A stretch of 64,000 nucleotides of DNA. It comes from Hyaloraphidium curvatum. Lineage: Eukaryota > Monoblepharomycota > Hyaloraphidiomycetes > Hyaloraphidiales > Hyaloraphidiaceae. The notes beneath the pieces are model-generated. The model was not told the DNA's origin and made no database searches. It saw only the letters and a program-made list of their open reading frames with translations. Location: contig JAIVFI010000025.1 in assembly GCA_025558095.1 (NCBI GenBank), forward strand, positions 434,001-498,000. Reading direction: 5' to 3'. How positions within the stretch are numbered: position 1 is the stretch's first letter; each line of letters begins with the position of its first letter. A program made the position numbers and the translations under genes. Positions 30,979 to 42,053 of the stretch are shown here, one piece after another.

Positions 30979-31938
30979 CTACATGCCCGCGGCGTCCAAC
31001 GCCCGCACAACGACCTCCTCCATCTCGAAAAGCCCGCTCAGGTGCCCACCGTGGACGTGGACGACCTCGGCGTCCGGGTACTCCCTTACCAACCATTCGC
31101 CCATGCCGTTCGGGGCCCGGTCGTCCCCCTTGCCCATGACTACGAGCACCTTGCCCCTTCCCTTGAGCTCCCGCAGGACGAATCCCCAGTCGGCGTTGAT
31201 TTCCGTCGCGCACCCGAGGAAGCACTCCCATCCCCCCGCCACGGCCTCGGCGGCGCCACGGGCCATGCCGCGCTCCAGCTCGCCCTCGGCTACGCCGTAG
31301 CGAGCCCGCCACTCGGCAAAGCGCTCGCGCTCGGCGGCGTCCATGGTGTCGAAGAGGGTGTCCTTCATGAAGGCGAGCGCGCCCTCTTCAGTGCTCAGCT
31401 TCGAGCTGGTGATCCAGCTTGCGATGCGCAGCACGGGCAGATAGAGCGACGGCCGGCCGACGGCGAGGTAGGTGCCCCAGCCCATGTCCCGCGAATAGTC
31501 CGCGTGCAAGGCGAACGGGGAGAAGGGCGCCATGAGCAGTGCCCCAACGAGGCAGCCGGCAAACTCGAACGCGGAGGCCGGCGCGCCGTAGACCACCTGC
31601 GCGTGCACGGTGCCGTACGAGCCGCCGGCGACGAGCAGCCGCAGGGTTTCGGGCTTCTTGCCGAGCGCACGCAGCAGGTCGGCCACCGCGGCCGGGAGCC
31701 ACGTCGCGAGGGGCCCGGCGCCGGGCGGGAACTTGGAGCCGCCCTGGCCCGGCGGGGTAATCGCGATCCAGTGGATGCCGCGGGTCTTGAGCAGGGGTTC
31801 GAAGCGCGTCTCGGCCGACGCCACGCCGAAAAGGCCTGGCCAGAAGATTACGGTCTTTTCCGAGGCGGGCACGCCGGCGGACGAGTACTGGAGCGCGCCG
31901 CCCGCAGGCAGCGCGTGGACGAAAGTTGGCGTGGGCAT
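30979..31938 (-). CDS. Alpha/beta-hydrolase fold protein
   Basis: 319 residues, intronless. VIFWPGLFGVAS provides the region of the oxyanion hole, the nucleophile elbow is AGGSYGTVHAQ (Ser in GGSYG), VLVVMGKGDDRAPNG holds the acid, and VHVHGGHLSGLFEME holds the catalytic His. The central lid region (about residues 140-220) is variable. No signal peptide or organelle signal is visible. It probably is a carboxylester hydrolase or thioesterase; substrate unknown. Convergent with the DUF1254 gene, leaving 56 bp between stops. Confidence 0.82.
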   Translation of the reverse strand: MPTPTFVHALPAGGALQYSSAGVPASEKTVIFWPGLFGVASAETRFEPLLKTRGIHWIAITPPGQGGSKFPPGAGPLATWLPAAVADLLRALGKKPETLRLLVAGGSYGTVHAQVVYGAPASAFEFAGCLVGALLMAPFSPFALHADYSRDMGWGTYLAVGRPSLYLPVLRIASWITSSKLSTEEGALAFMKDTLFDTMDAAERERFAEWRARYGVAEGELERGMARGAAEAVAGGWECFLGCATEINADWGFVLRELKGRGKVLVVMGKGDDRAPNGMGEWLVREYPDAEVVHVHGGHLSGLFEMEEVVVRALDAAGM

Positions 31939-32499
31939 CGGGGCAGTCGGTTCCGAGTGTTGAGTTCCGACTTGGCCTGTTTACGCGACGCTGTGCGCCG
32001 CAGAAGAGCATGCAAACTCGGGCCGAATCCGCAGAACAAGACTCCGCTACGGAGAGTTGCTCCTTCTAGGAAGTTTGCAGAAAGCTCACTCCCAAGTGGC
32101 CTCCGTCTCTACTCCCCGGATAGCTTCCGGTCGACCAGATCGCCGAGTGACGTCATGTGTGGACTGCGGATTTCGGTGACCTCCAGGGCTGCACCCGCGC
32201 CACCTATACATCCGGAACATGGCTCATTATGCTGCGGGAGAGCAGCAGAGCAGTGATATGCGCTGCCGGGACCGCAGGATGCTGTGGAGCTGTTGCATGA
32301 AGCGGCCGGCGATCGGAAGCCACTGGTGAGTGTCCAAATCACCCGCGTCCGCTCCACCCAGTCATCTCTCCCCGCTGTCGCTCCACCTGCGAAAGGCATC
32401 TCAAGGTCAGCAGCGGGTCTGGAGTTGTTCCTGACGGTTCCGCGCGGAAGACAGGGGCCGTCGCGCTCAAGCAGCGTCATCTTTCAGGCAACCCCCGCG
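31939..32499 (+). other. Divergent intergenic region; inverted arm begins at 32419
   Basis: Upstream of the hydrolase (minus) and the membrane-protein gene (plus). From 32419 the sequence matches the reverse complement of the region ending at 48420; before that point the two copies do not match. Confidence 0.6.
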
Positions 32500-34663
32500 A
32501 TGTCCAAGCCGCTCCCCGTGCCGCCCGGCGCGGACCTCTCCCGCTCCGGCACGATCGACCCGAACTACGGCTTCCCCGGCTTCAAGATCCCGTCGCCGAC
32601 GTCGCCGCAGGCCGACGAGGCGCGCGGCGAGCGGCACCTCGTCGTCTCGAACCCCGACTCGATGCGGCGGAGCAAGGCGCGCCGCGACTCGGCGACGGCG
32701 CATGCCGGGCAGGCCCACGACGAGGGGAACGGGGGAGCGACGGTCAGCTCGCCCGCGGAATCGCACCACTCGTCGGCAGCGGTGCCCGAGACCCCCGCGG
32801 ACCCCGACCTTCCCGCCGCCTCGGAGCCCACCACTCCCGCAGTCACGCCGGCGGCCAGCACCGCCGCCTTCGCCTCGTACCCCGTCCCCCGCGCCCTGCT
32901 CGGCGGCCCCGCGGCGTCGACCGTGCCCACGGGATCGACGGGGGCGTCGACGCTGCTGTCGGCGGTGAGCGAAAAGACCGTGGGCAAGGTGGCCAGGGAT
33001 GAGAGGGCGGTGGTGGGCGCGCTGGTGATGGGGATCTCGCAGACCGTCGGTGCGTGGGCTTTTCGCGATCAGGGGCACAGACCTTGCTGACCGCTTCGGA
33101 ACTCGCCCGTGCAGTCAACACGGCGTTCATGATCGCGCTCATGGTGGTCCACAGCCAGGTGATCAACTGGCTGCCCACGCTCGCTGGGAGGTTCGCCCCG
33201 AGCTCGGCCCAGGCCTGGTGGGTATTCGCGGCGCGAGATCGGTCCAAACTGAACTGATCGTCCGTCCGATGAACCTGTCCCACAGGTTCGACGTCCTCGT
33301 CGCCTTCCAGACCCTCATGGTCTACCACGGCCTCTTCCTCGCGGCGCAGTACGTGGGCCTGGCCCTGCTGTGGGACAGCGTGCGCTCCACGAACACGCTC
33401 GAGCTGCTCGGCTTCTTCGTCTTCCAGGCGTGCTCGTTCGCCTACACCGTCGTGCAGGTTCGGAGCTACGGGGGTGTCGCCCGCATGTTCTGCCTGCTGA
33501 CGAAAGTCACCCTGCAACGTTGTTCTCCGAACAGGTGGTCCAGGAGCAGTACCTCGACCGGCTCATCGTCGTCGCCTGGCCCGACGCCGACTACGGCGCA
33601 TCCGAGGGCGCACGGTTGTACCGGATCCACTTTATCCTCTCTTGCACCATCCTGGCCATCAACGGGGCGTTCCTGCTGGGGTGGGCGGTGCTGGGGAGGA
33701 GGATGTACGTGGATTGGTGGGTTGGATGGCGGGGCGGCGTCGGTTCTGCGCTCGGAGCTGACGTACGGGACTCTCCTGTGCTACTCACAGGGGTTGGAAG
33801 AAGTACCGCAGGGTCGGCGCGGACATGGCCGTGAGGCGTGGGTGCCCGTGCGGCCTGCGTCAGCGATCGCGGCCGCTGACATTCACAGCATCGTATCCGC
33901 ACCCACAGGCCGGGTCTTCTGGCACCAGCTCTACGTGCTCCTTCTGAAGGTGGACCTGTTTTTCTTCGTCGGCTTCGCGGTGGTGGGTTGACGCGGACGG
34001 TTGCCGATCGGGACCTCCAGGATTGATCTACCCCTCGTCTTGCTCACCCACAGCAATACATCAACATGGTCGCCGGCAACTTCTTCTACGACCCCTCTAC
34101 CGGCTTCGTTGCCGGCATGTCGATTGTCGCCGCCGCGGTGGTGCTGGTCGTCGTCGCCGTTGGGCTTTTTGCGGTGCGTCGGATCTAACACTACGATCGG
34201 GGTACATCGGCTGACTACGCGATGCCCGACTTCCTTACCCGACGATCACCGGGACGATCCTGTCGCACAGGCCCGCCTGCAATCGGTCCCCCTCCTCGCC
34301 CTCTTCCTCTGCGGCCTCCTCGCCGGCATCGGCTTCGACAGCTACCTCTTCTGGCTCGTCTTCGCCTCCCCCTCCTCGTTCGTGTTCGACGGCGCCCGCG
34401 GCGGGATGAGCGTGTTCAGTGGGTCCCCTTTCCCCGCTTCCGTGATCGCGCGCTGACCACCTCGATGTGCAGTGGCCATCGCCCTCGCCGCCGCCGTCGC
34501 CACCCTCGCCGTGTCCGCGATCAACCTGCGGTACTTCATCGCCGGGACAAAGCTGCGGTGGAAGGAGCTCAGGCTGGAGCACGGGGAAAGGGAGGCGAGG
34601 AGGAGCACGGAGGGGTTGAAGGAGGGCAAGGGGGAGGAGGCGGGGCGGTGGGGGATCGATTGA
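32419..34663 (+). repeat. Inverted duplication, arm 1
   Basis: About 2.25 kb that reappears in reverse orientation at 48420-46159. Exons are almost identical, while several introns have diverged clearly. The arms begin at CTGGAGTTGTTCC (32419 and 48420) and end within a few bases of the stop codons. The arms are 11.5 kb apart. Confidence 0.93.
32500..34663 (+). CDS. Multi-spanning membrane protein of unknown function, copy 1
   Basis: Nine exons (32500-33049, 33115-33217, 33286-33457, 33535-33716, 33791-33837, 33909-33982, 34054-34173, 34271-34418, 34473-34663) join to 528 residues. The N-terminal about 150 residues are Ser/Pro/Ala-rich and disordered. At least six hydrophobic segments follow, including QTVVNTAFMIALMVVH, FQTLMVYHGLFLAAQYVGL, RIHFILSCTILAINGAFLLGWAV, LLLKVDLFFFVGFAV and IALAAAVATLAVSAINL. 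The C-terminal tail is charged (KLRWKELRLEHGEREARR). The layout resembles a family of seven-helix fungal membrane proteins, but I cannot name it. Every junction preserves frame and joins hydrophobic segments sensibly. The second copy is intact too. Confidence 0.82.
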
Positions 34664-35041
34664 GGCGTCGCATTGGAGGGGAGCGACGGCGAGATCTTTA
34701 GCGTTGGATGATGCGCGGAATAGGCGGAGCGTCTTTCGTTGTACTCGCTGCGATCACGGTGACGCCGTCCTTTCCCAATGTAAGCGACGATATCGTTGGA
34801 AAAGAAGAGCTAGCTGTGTCTGCGCTGGAACTTTGAGAAGGTGAGCAGGCTTCGAGGCCCAAAACGATTTGCACTAAATTGCACAGTGCGAAGGAAGGCG
34901 GCGATGGGGTTAAGGCATCGCACAGTTCCTTGTAGGGTCGGGGAGATTTGAGGAACCCTGCTGGTCTTGGCCGCATGACGCGGGTGGCGTAAACAGACGC
35001 AAACAAACGCTCCCTGCACCCCGGCGGCGGCCGATCCGGCG
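34664..35041 (+). other. Intergenic region, nothing recognised
   Basis: Less GC-rich than the flanking genes. No gene, repeat or clear promoter motif seen. Confidence 0.5.
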
Positions 35042-37279
35042 ATGCAGGGCTCCGCCGCCGCCGCGGACCCGTTCGAGCTGCTGTTCGGCCGCGGGCAATC
35101 CGGGTCCCCGACGCCCCCGCTGTCGAACTCGCCGACCCCCCCGGATGGCGACGAGCTGCGGTTCCGCTCGGGGGGCGAGGCGGCGCTCCTGGCTGCCTTT
35201 GTCGATCTGGTTGCTTCGCGGACAACGTGGCTCCAGCGGGCGGCGACGCGCGAGTGCCTGCTCGCCCTGGGCGGCGAAACGCGGTCCGAAGACTTGCGGT
35301 CGCGCGACCTCGGCTCGCCGTCGCCACGCTTGAATGACTTCTACACGAACCCGCTGTTCATTGCTGCCGCCGCTTGGTTTGGCGGCCGTGCGGCGCTCGA
35401 GGCCGGCGGCGCCCCTTCGGACCGTCGTTTCTCGGAGCTGCCCATGTCGGAGCTCCTGCCCGCCCTGGAGCGGCGCTTCGTGCGGCGGCTACGGACAGCC
35501 CTGGCGCGCTTCTGGACGGCCGCCAACGCTGACGGCGGCCGTGCGCGCCCAGAGACCCTCCAGACCGACGACACGCTCGTGCTCGCGTTCACGTTGACTA
35601 TGTCGGGCACGGTCTTTATGGCACTCATGTCGCGGCTTTCGGCGGCCAGGGCCATGGTCCGCCAGAACGTGGCCATCTTCCGGCGGACGCGCGTGCCCGG
35701 CGAGGTCGGTTTCGACCCAGGCATCGCTTCCCTGGACGAGCTGCTCCTGCACCAGCACTGGCTCGACTCATTTTGGATAACCGCCGCGGTCGACTGCCAG
35801 CTCGCCGCGGTCGTGCACACCGCTCCGCTGTGGGACCCGCCGAACGAGTTCCCCACCGTCCCGTTCCCGCTCCCGGCTGCGGCGCTGGCCGCGGTCCCGG
35901 CGCCCTCGCAGCGCCAATCGGGTGGACAAGTGCCCACACAATTCCTGGCTCTCCAGGCGCCCTTCCGGTGCCGCGAGTATTTCCACTGGCTGCGGCAGGA
36001 TGCCCCTGATGCCGTGGATGTGTTCGCACGGGATCGTGTGCTGGACTATTGCCTCGGCGACAACGCGGTGTATTCGACCTTCAACCTGGGGTCGATGCTG
36101 CTGTATGCCGTCATGCAGGTGGACCTGTACGTGGCATGGCTGGCGGACGAGTGCGGGCTGGGACTGGTGGAGGTACTGGTGGCCGAGGAAGCTCTGGAAG
36201 CGCGGCACCGTGGCGACTGGGCGGCCGACTATTTCGTCGAGGACCTGCTTGCCAATCTGCGGATGGGGGAAGCCATCCGGCGGCGGCGACACCTTTGGGA
36301 GGCCGTCCGCCTGATCGAGGAGCGGTTGCCGGCGGACCTGCGGGCGGCTGCCGACCGTAGCGACTACGCGGCGCTGTCGGCGATGCTCTCGGCGCTGCCT
36401 GGACGGTCAGGCCAGCAGGTCCTTGCGTTCCTTATCATGCTCCGCCTGCTCGCCGTCTCGCTCGTCAGCCCCGCCCCCGCGGATGGCGACGCCGCCCAGC
36501 CGTACCTCCCTTCGGACGACGGCGAAGCTGCGCGCGACGATCCGGCTCTTTCGCGGTGGTTCGCCTCCCCAAGCTTCAGCGAAGCATGCCGCCGCTCGGC
36601 CACCGCGGCGTCCAACATGCGCATGCTCTCGCTGCACCTCGCCTCGGAGCTCCGCGGGAACTTTATCCTCGCGACATTTGCGTGCACCGCCGCCGCGCGC
36701 GCGGCGCACTTCCACCTCCTCGCCCTCCTCCGGCTCCCCACGCTGCTCCCCTCGGCCTCGCCCGACCTCCGAGCGCAGGCACCTGCCCTCCGCGCCGCAC
36801 TCGTCGCGGACGTTGCAGCGTGCCTGGACCTGCTCGACGCCCCGGACCTGCCTCCGCACCCGCACCGCGCCGCCGCATCGGCGCTGCGATCGTTCCTCGC
36901 CGGCGCCGCGGCGGGGTTGGAGCCGGGAATGCTCCGCGCCGAATCCCAGAACGGCGGGTTCTGCCCCCATGCCGGCGGCGCGGGGAGGGACGGGGCATGC
37001 TACCTCTGCGCAGCTGAAGGATCGGGAGGCGGGGACGGAGAGGATCCGGTGGCGGGGTTGCCGGAGTTTGCCATGGCCGGGGGCAAGGGGCGCAGGGTGC
37101 GGTTCGCGGATGGGGTGGAGGTGGGAGAGACGTACGGCAAAGAGGAGTACGCGCGGGCCGGAGAGGCGGAGGAGGAGGTCGACACCGCCGGATGGCGGGA
37201 GGCGCGCACCGAGGCCATCAGGATGCTGCTTGAGGCGAGGGACATGGGGGTGCCGCCTGCGGGGAAGACGGGGGGCTGA
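35042..37279 (+). CDS. Protein resembling the middle-homology region of fungal transcription factors, no zinc cluster
   Basis: 745 residues, intronless, Ala/Leu-rich and largely helical. A short Ser/Pro-rich N-terminus precedes a region whose pattern (FWITAAVDCQLAAVVHTAPLW, then a PF-R-REYFHWL block and repeated helices) recalls the fungal-specific middle homology region of Zn2Cys6 activators. There is no Zn(II)2Cys6, C2H2 or bZIP motif. The C-terminus is charged and contains CPHAGG..GACYLC, too few cysteines for a known finger. It might be a regulatory partner that has lost its DNA-binding domain. The start at 35042 is the first Met of the open frame. Function unknown. Confidence 0.62.
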   Translation: MQGSAAAADPFELLFGRGQSGSPTPPLSNSPTPPDGDELRFRSGGEAALLAAFVDLVASRTTWLQRAATRECLLALGGETRSEDLRSRDLGSPSPRLNDFYTNPLFIAAAAWFGGRAALEAGGAPSDRRFSELPMSELLPALERRFVRRLRTALARFWTAANADGGRARPETLQTDDTLVLAFTLTMSGTVFMALMSRLSAARAMVRQNVAIFRRTRVPGEVGFDPGIASLDELLLHQHWLDSFWITAAVDCQLAAVVHTAPLWDPPNEFPTVPFPLPAAALAAVPAPSQRQSGGQVPTQFLALQAPFRCREYFHWLRQDAPDAVDVFARDRVLDYCLGDNAVYSTFNLGSMLLYAVMQVDLYVAWLADECGLGLVEVLVAEEALEARHRGDWAADYFVEDLLANLRMGEAIRRRRHLWEAVRLIEERLPADLRAAADRSDYAALSAMLSALPGRSGQQVLAFLIMLRLLAVSLVSPAPADGDAAQPYLPSDDGEAARDDPALSRWFASPSFSEACRRSATAASNMRMLSLHLASELRGNFILATFACTAAARAAHFHLLALLRLPTLLPSASPDLRAQAPALRAALVADVAACLDLLDAPDLPPHPHRAAASALRSFLAGAAAGLEPGMLRAESQNGGFCPHAGGAGRDGACYLCAAEGSGGGDGEDPVAGLPEFAMAGGKGRRVRFADGVEVGETYGKEEYARAGEAEEEVDTAGWREARTEAIRMLLEARDMGVPPAGKTGG

Positions 37280-38021
37280 TGCGCGGCGCTGAGGGGCGTG
37301 GAGGGGCGCCGTGCGCATGCGGAAGTGCGCGGAAGGACCGCTGGCCGTATTGCGGATCAACTCGCTTTGGCCCTTCGGCCAAAGGTCGCGCAACCGCGGC
37401 ACTGTAACGTGGCCCATGGAAGGCACAATCGACGTCGTATGCTCATCTACCTTCTCTTGCTCCTCTGACAAGGCCAAACAGAGGCGGATGCCTTCGCGCG
37501 GACGGTCCGACCGGTCCGCACTGCTGCATCAGCCCTCAGATGATGGCCAAGCCGCCAACGGAGAGCGGCGACCACTCCGCGACCAGCCGCATCCTCCGAC
37601 GACACGCTTTGCGAGAATGATCTTTCCCTTCTGCATGTTGGAGAAAATGAGCGGACGTGCGTCGCAACGGCCGGTTGACTGCGTCGGCACGATTCTATCC
37701 CGAGCCTAGTCGGCGAGTCGGGACCTTCCGGCCAATGCCGCCGTCGCACTCCCCCGCACCCCAAATCGGCAACAGCTTCGAACGGTGCGGATAACAACAC
37801 GCGATGTCTTCGCCGGTTTTTCCACTGGCTCATTGGAGCGCCGGCCACCAGGAGCGGAGAAGCGGAGTGAGCGCTTAAATGGAGCCACCAGCCGGTCAGA
37901 AGACCCTGGCGGGGGCCGACTCCTCAGCATTCCGGCCAGCAGCAAAACCCAAAGCTGCGGCTATAAAGGCAGAGACAGCTAGCCGCGCCCGTCAAACGCT
38001 CACCGCCAAGCTTCTGCGACA
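37280..38021 (+). other. Intergenic region / promoter of the carboxylesterase gene
   Basis: No gene supported in 742 bp. A canonical TATA box lies near its right end (37962-37967). Confidence 0.55.
37962..37967 (+). promoter_or_regulatory. TATA box of the carboxylesterase gene
   Basis: TATAAA within GGCTATAAAGGC, 55 bp before the ATG at 38022. Spacing fits a short 5' leader. Confidence 0.6.
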
Positions 38022-39933
38022 ATGCTCCGCCCCGCCGCCGTGCTCGCCGGCCTCGCCGCCCTCCTCTTCGCCGCGCCCGCCGCGCTCGCGCAGAACGTGG
38101 CGCTGGACTATATCACCCTCCAAGGCGCCACGGCTTCCGGCACCTCCAGCTGGAAAGGAATCCCGTACGCGGCCGCGCCCGTCGGGAACCTCCGCTTCCG
38201 CGCTCCGCAACCGCCGGTGGCCGTCTCTGGGGTCTACAACGCCACGGCATACAAGGACGGCTGCATTGCCTCCCAGATGACCGGCTCCCTGCCACGCCAG
38301 AAGCGCCAGAGGCCCCCGATTGGCGGCGGCTCGACCTCGGAGGACTGCCTCACGCTCAACGTCATCGTGCCTGAGGGGACCACTGAGGGGGCCAACCTGC
38401 CCGTGATGGTCTGGGTGCACGGCGGCGCCTTCATGTCCGGCAGTGCCTCGGGCAGTGAGTATCGAAGCGCCCGCTCGCGGTCGCCGGAACTGACATTGCT
38501 CCCTTGCAGCCGACGGCGCGAGCCTTGTGGTCGCAAGCAACGGTACCATTGTCTTCGTTTCGATCCAGTACCGCCTGAACGTGTTCGGCTTCATTGGAGG
38601 CGAGGAGGTCATCCGCGAGGGCGTCGGCAACCTGGGACTGCAGGACCAGGCCGCGGCGTTCCAGTGGATCCGCAAGTACATCTCGAAGTTCGGCGGGAAC
38701 CCCAACAACATCACCGCCTTCGGCCAGTCCGCCGGCAGCCGTGAGTGGCACACCTCCCTCCGCATGGTCGCATTCTGATCGCCATTCCCGTCGCCAGAGT
38801 CCGTCGCGCTTCAGACGATCGCCTACAACGGCACGCAGAACCTTTTCGACCGCGCCATCATGGAGTCGGGCACCTACGTTTCGTTCCACGACATCTACAA
38901 CGCCACCGAGCAGGCACTCGGCTTCGCCCAGGTCGCCGCGGGCGTCGGATGCGGCAGCAACGCCACGCTCGCCTGCCTCAGGACCGTTTCGGCTTCCAAC
39001 CTCTCGTCGGCGTCGGCAGGGCTGAATTGGAGACCCATCGTGGACAAGAAGCTGTTTTACGACGCTCCGATGAAGATGGTGGAAGCTGGCCGGTCGCAGA
39101 ACCTCCCGATCATACTCGGAACGACCACCAACGAGGGCACGATGTTCGCGTCGTCGGCAACGGACTTTGTCTCATTCCTCAACACCAACTTCCCCTCCCT
39201 CAACGCATCCTCGATCGCGGAGGTGGAACGGCTCTACCCGGCCTCGGCCTTCAACTCGACCACCCTGCGCGCGGCCGAGGTGTTTGGAGACGTAGTGTTT
39301 GTCTGCCCGTCGGAGAACTATGCCGCCATCTACGCCACCAGGGGCGTCAATTCCGTCTACGACTACCGGTGAGTCGCATGCCGGACTATAGTTCTCGCCG
39401 AAACCGGGTTGCTGATCCGATTCCCGCCCACCAGCTGGGACTACGCCACCTCGTCGACCAACGGGGCCGCACACGGCGCCGAGATCTCCTTCGTTTTCAA
39501 CGCCGCCAAGACCACCGAGTCCGAGGACCTCCTCGCCGACGTCTCCTCGGCCTACTGGCGCTCCTTCGGCCGCACCGCGGACCCCAACACCTATCGGTAC
39601 CCCAACTCGACCGCCTGGCCCCTGTACAAGAACGGCACCAGCACGCAATTGTTGATGACCACCCCGGCGCTGCAGATGACCACCGTGGTCGCAGGCGCGT
39701 ACATGCCGGGGCACGCGGAGCGCTGCGCTTTCTGGCGCCAGTACGAGCTGGGCCAGGCCGCGGGGTACTACAACGCCTCGGCCACGGTGCTGCCCACGGG
39801 CACGGCGTCGACGGTCGCGCCCACGGCGACGGTGTCGACGACCAGCAGGCCCGCCGGTGCCGGCAGGGGTGCGGGGCGCGCGGCGGTGGAGATCGCCGCG
39901 ATCGTGGCCGGCGCCGCCGTTCTTCTGCTTTGA
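38022..39933 (+). CDS. Type-B carboxylesterase (cholinesterase family), secreted, probably GPI-anchored
   Basis: Four exons (38022-38454, 38510-38740, 38798-39368, 39435-39933) give 577 residues. A signal peptide (AVLAGLAALLFAAPAALAQ) leads into the family landmarks: SEDCLTLNV, VMVWVHGGAF (oxyanion hole), the nucleophile elbow FGQSAGS, GTTTNEGT with the acidic triad residue and GAAHGAEISF with the His. All three triad regions are intact. Many N-glycosylation sequons are present. A Ser/Thr-rich stretch and a final hydrophobic segment (EIAAIVAGAAVLLL) end the protein, the arrangement of a GPI attachment signal. It hydrolyses esters at the cell surface; the substrate is not predictable. Confidence 0.93.
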
Positions 39934-40130
39934 TCGATGCTCGTCGTTGGATTTAGAAGCTTGCTGTAATTCGAAGGGGAAGAGCGCAGGATAGAAGCCG
40001 GTTTCGCACTTGAACGTGCTCTATTGTCCACGGGATCTCCGATCCAAGACACGCAACTGCCCAGGCAAAGATGCGAGTAGCTCCAGCTTCAGGGGGCGAG
40101 AATGTTGTATCTGCCCGACGCAGCAACCAA

Positions 40131-41241
40131 TCAGATCGGCTCGACATGTCCGGAGGAGGAAGAGACCCACCCGCCGTCGACAAAGTGCACCCCGCCCGTG
40201 ACCGACTTCCCCCCCTCGCTGAGCAGGAACAGCGCCATGTTGCCCACGTCGCCCTGGTCCGCGGGCTCGGGGAGGGGGAGCTTCTTCTTGTAGGCCTGTG
40301 GACAGCAAGTGCGAGCACTGTGTCAGCACGCCGAAACAGCGAAGGACGGCGATCCCGCAAGCCGCCCACCGCCTGCGTCTCGTCGAAACCCTCGATCCCG
40401 CTCGCCGCCCTCGTCGGGATCGCGCCGGCGCTGATGGCGTTGACCCTGATCCCCCTGGGTCCGAGCTCCGCGGCCGCGTAGCGCACCGAGGCCTCGAGCG
40501 CGGCCTTGCAGGGGCCCATGATGGAGTAATGCGGGGCGACGACGGTGGTGCCGTAGTACGCTGCGCACGGGGTCGATCAGTTGCGGCGATTCCATCCTGA
40601 GGAACGAATGGCACGAGATGTCCTGCGCGCGTGGCAGCCATCAGCGCCGATCGGCCCTCGACCTGCGTGCGGGGCGCCCACCATTGCCTTCTGGAACCCC
40701 GCCAGCGACGAATCCACCACCCGCCCGCGCAGGTCGTCCCGGGGGGCGAACGCGATCGAGTGCACGAGGAAGTCGATGCGGGGCCACTTGTCGGCGACGG
40801 CGCGGAAGAAGGCGTCGAGCTGCCTGGGGAGCGGAAAGGGGGGGCGGATGAGGTCAGAGAGGGAGACGGGCGGGGGGAGGGGAGGAGGTACCCTTCTTTC
40901 TCGACGTCGAGGGGGAGGATGATCGGGCTCGTGGGAGAAAAGGACGCGCATCAGAGCCCCGCGACACGGACGTCCGCGACCCCGTCCCACCTCTTGATCT
41001 TCTCGGCCAACGGGCGCACGTATTTTTCAGCCTTTTCGTTGAGGAACGACACGGCGCACTCTGCCCCCGCGCCGTGCAGCTTCTGCGCAATGCCCCAGGC
41101 TTTCCCCGGCGGGGCGTCAGGCCGCGTACGTGGCGGTCGGACGCGGCAGGGCCCACCGATGGACTGCTCGTTGGCGATGCCGATGACGACGCCGCGCTTG
41201 CCGGACATGTCGAACGGGGAGAGCGAGCCGGTGGAGAGCAT
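40131..41241 (-). CDS. FabI-like enoyl-ACP reductase, possibly disrupted
   Basis: Translated pieces, in order, match bacterial Fab[21 protein letters not shown] (spliced over 41156-41100), [33 protein letters not shown] (spliced), [17 protein letters not shown], then [18 protein letters not shown] with the Tyr-x6-Lys catalytic pair, [20 protein letters not shown] and a last exon [14 protein letters not shown]. FabI reduces enoyl-ACP in type II fatty-acid synthesis. Two problems stand out. An in-frame TGA at 40951-40953 has no convincing intron around it. Near 40555-40580 the chain jumps from SFLRM to YYG with about seven residues missing and a frame change. It is a decaying gene, a mis-sequenced one, or one with unusual introns. 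Confidence 0.7.
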
Positions 41242-42053
41242 GGTGCGGCGGCGGCGGGGCTGTGCGCGGGGCAAGGGGTGATGGGTGTTCGAGGTGGTGG
41301 TGGATGACTCGAAGCCACGTCAGCGCTCCTTCTCCGCTCCACAAAACAAACAAAGGATGCCGCGCGCCGAATCTCGCGGCCGCCTACTGCGCTTTGGCCG
41401 TACGGGCCGCGGTTTCCGACAACCCGAAGTCACCAGCCGCGGACGGCGGCGATGCGCTGCCTCGGGTTCGGCGGCCGCTGCTCCTCGGACGACGCCGGGG
41501 CGCAACTCGCGATCCGCGCGACATCGCCGGAATCTCACCGCCACGGGCCAGCGGCGCATTTGGACCGTGATGACAAGGACCTCCCCGCCTCCCCAGCCGC
41601 CGAGCAGTCGCCGTTTTTCCGCCTGGGTGCCAACGCCTCGGATACCGCCGCTTCGCCTCCGACACAGTGCGCGAAAGAAGCGGGGAGCTCGGAGGAGCAT
41701 CTACCCCGTCGCCGGTCGTTTGCACGGGGTTGGAAAACCCCACGCGGGTTGACTCAATATGGCCGGACGACGCTGCGAGGACGGGCGCTTTCGGACGCAC
41801 GACCGGCGGCGGGAGCGGCGGCGGCGATCTGGCCGGAGTTTGTCGGGGCATCGTGCCTGCGCGCGCGGCCGCCGGGGCCTGCGACGCCACCTTGCCTCCG
41901 GATTCTGGCTTTCCGCTTGGGATGCACGGACCTGGAGACCCTGGTGGTGCAGGCCCAGACCGCCCCCTTTGCCGACCGGACCCCATCCCTCTTCCGCGGC
42001 GTGCAGAGCCAGGCGGCAGGCCGCCGGCGGCAGTTCCGTCCCGGGCGGCCGCG
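41242..42053 (+). other. Intergenic region, no gene recognised
   Basis: About 0.8 kb of GC-rich sequence between the divergent FabI-like gene and the PAS/zinc-cluster gene. Several open frames cross it on both strands, but their products are Arg/Ala/Pro-rich and unlike any family. I see no TATA box. Confidence 0.5.
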
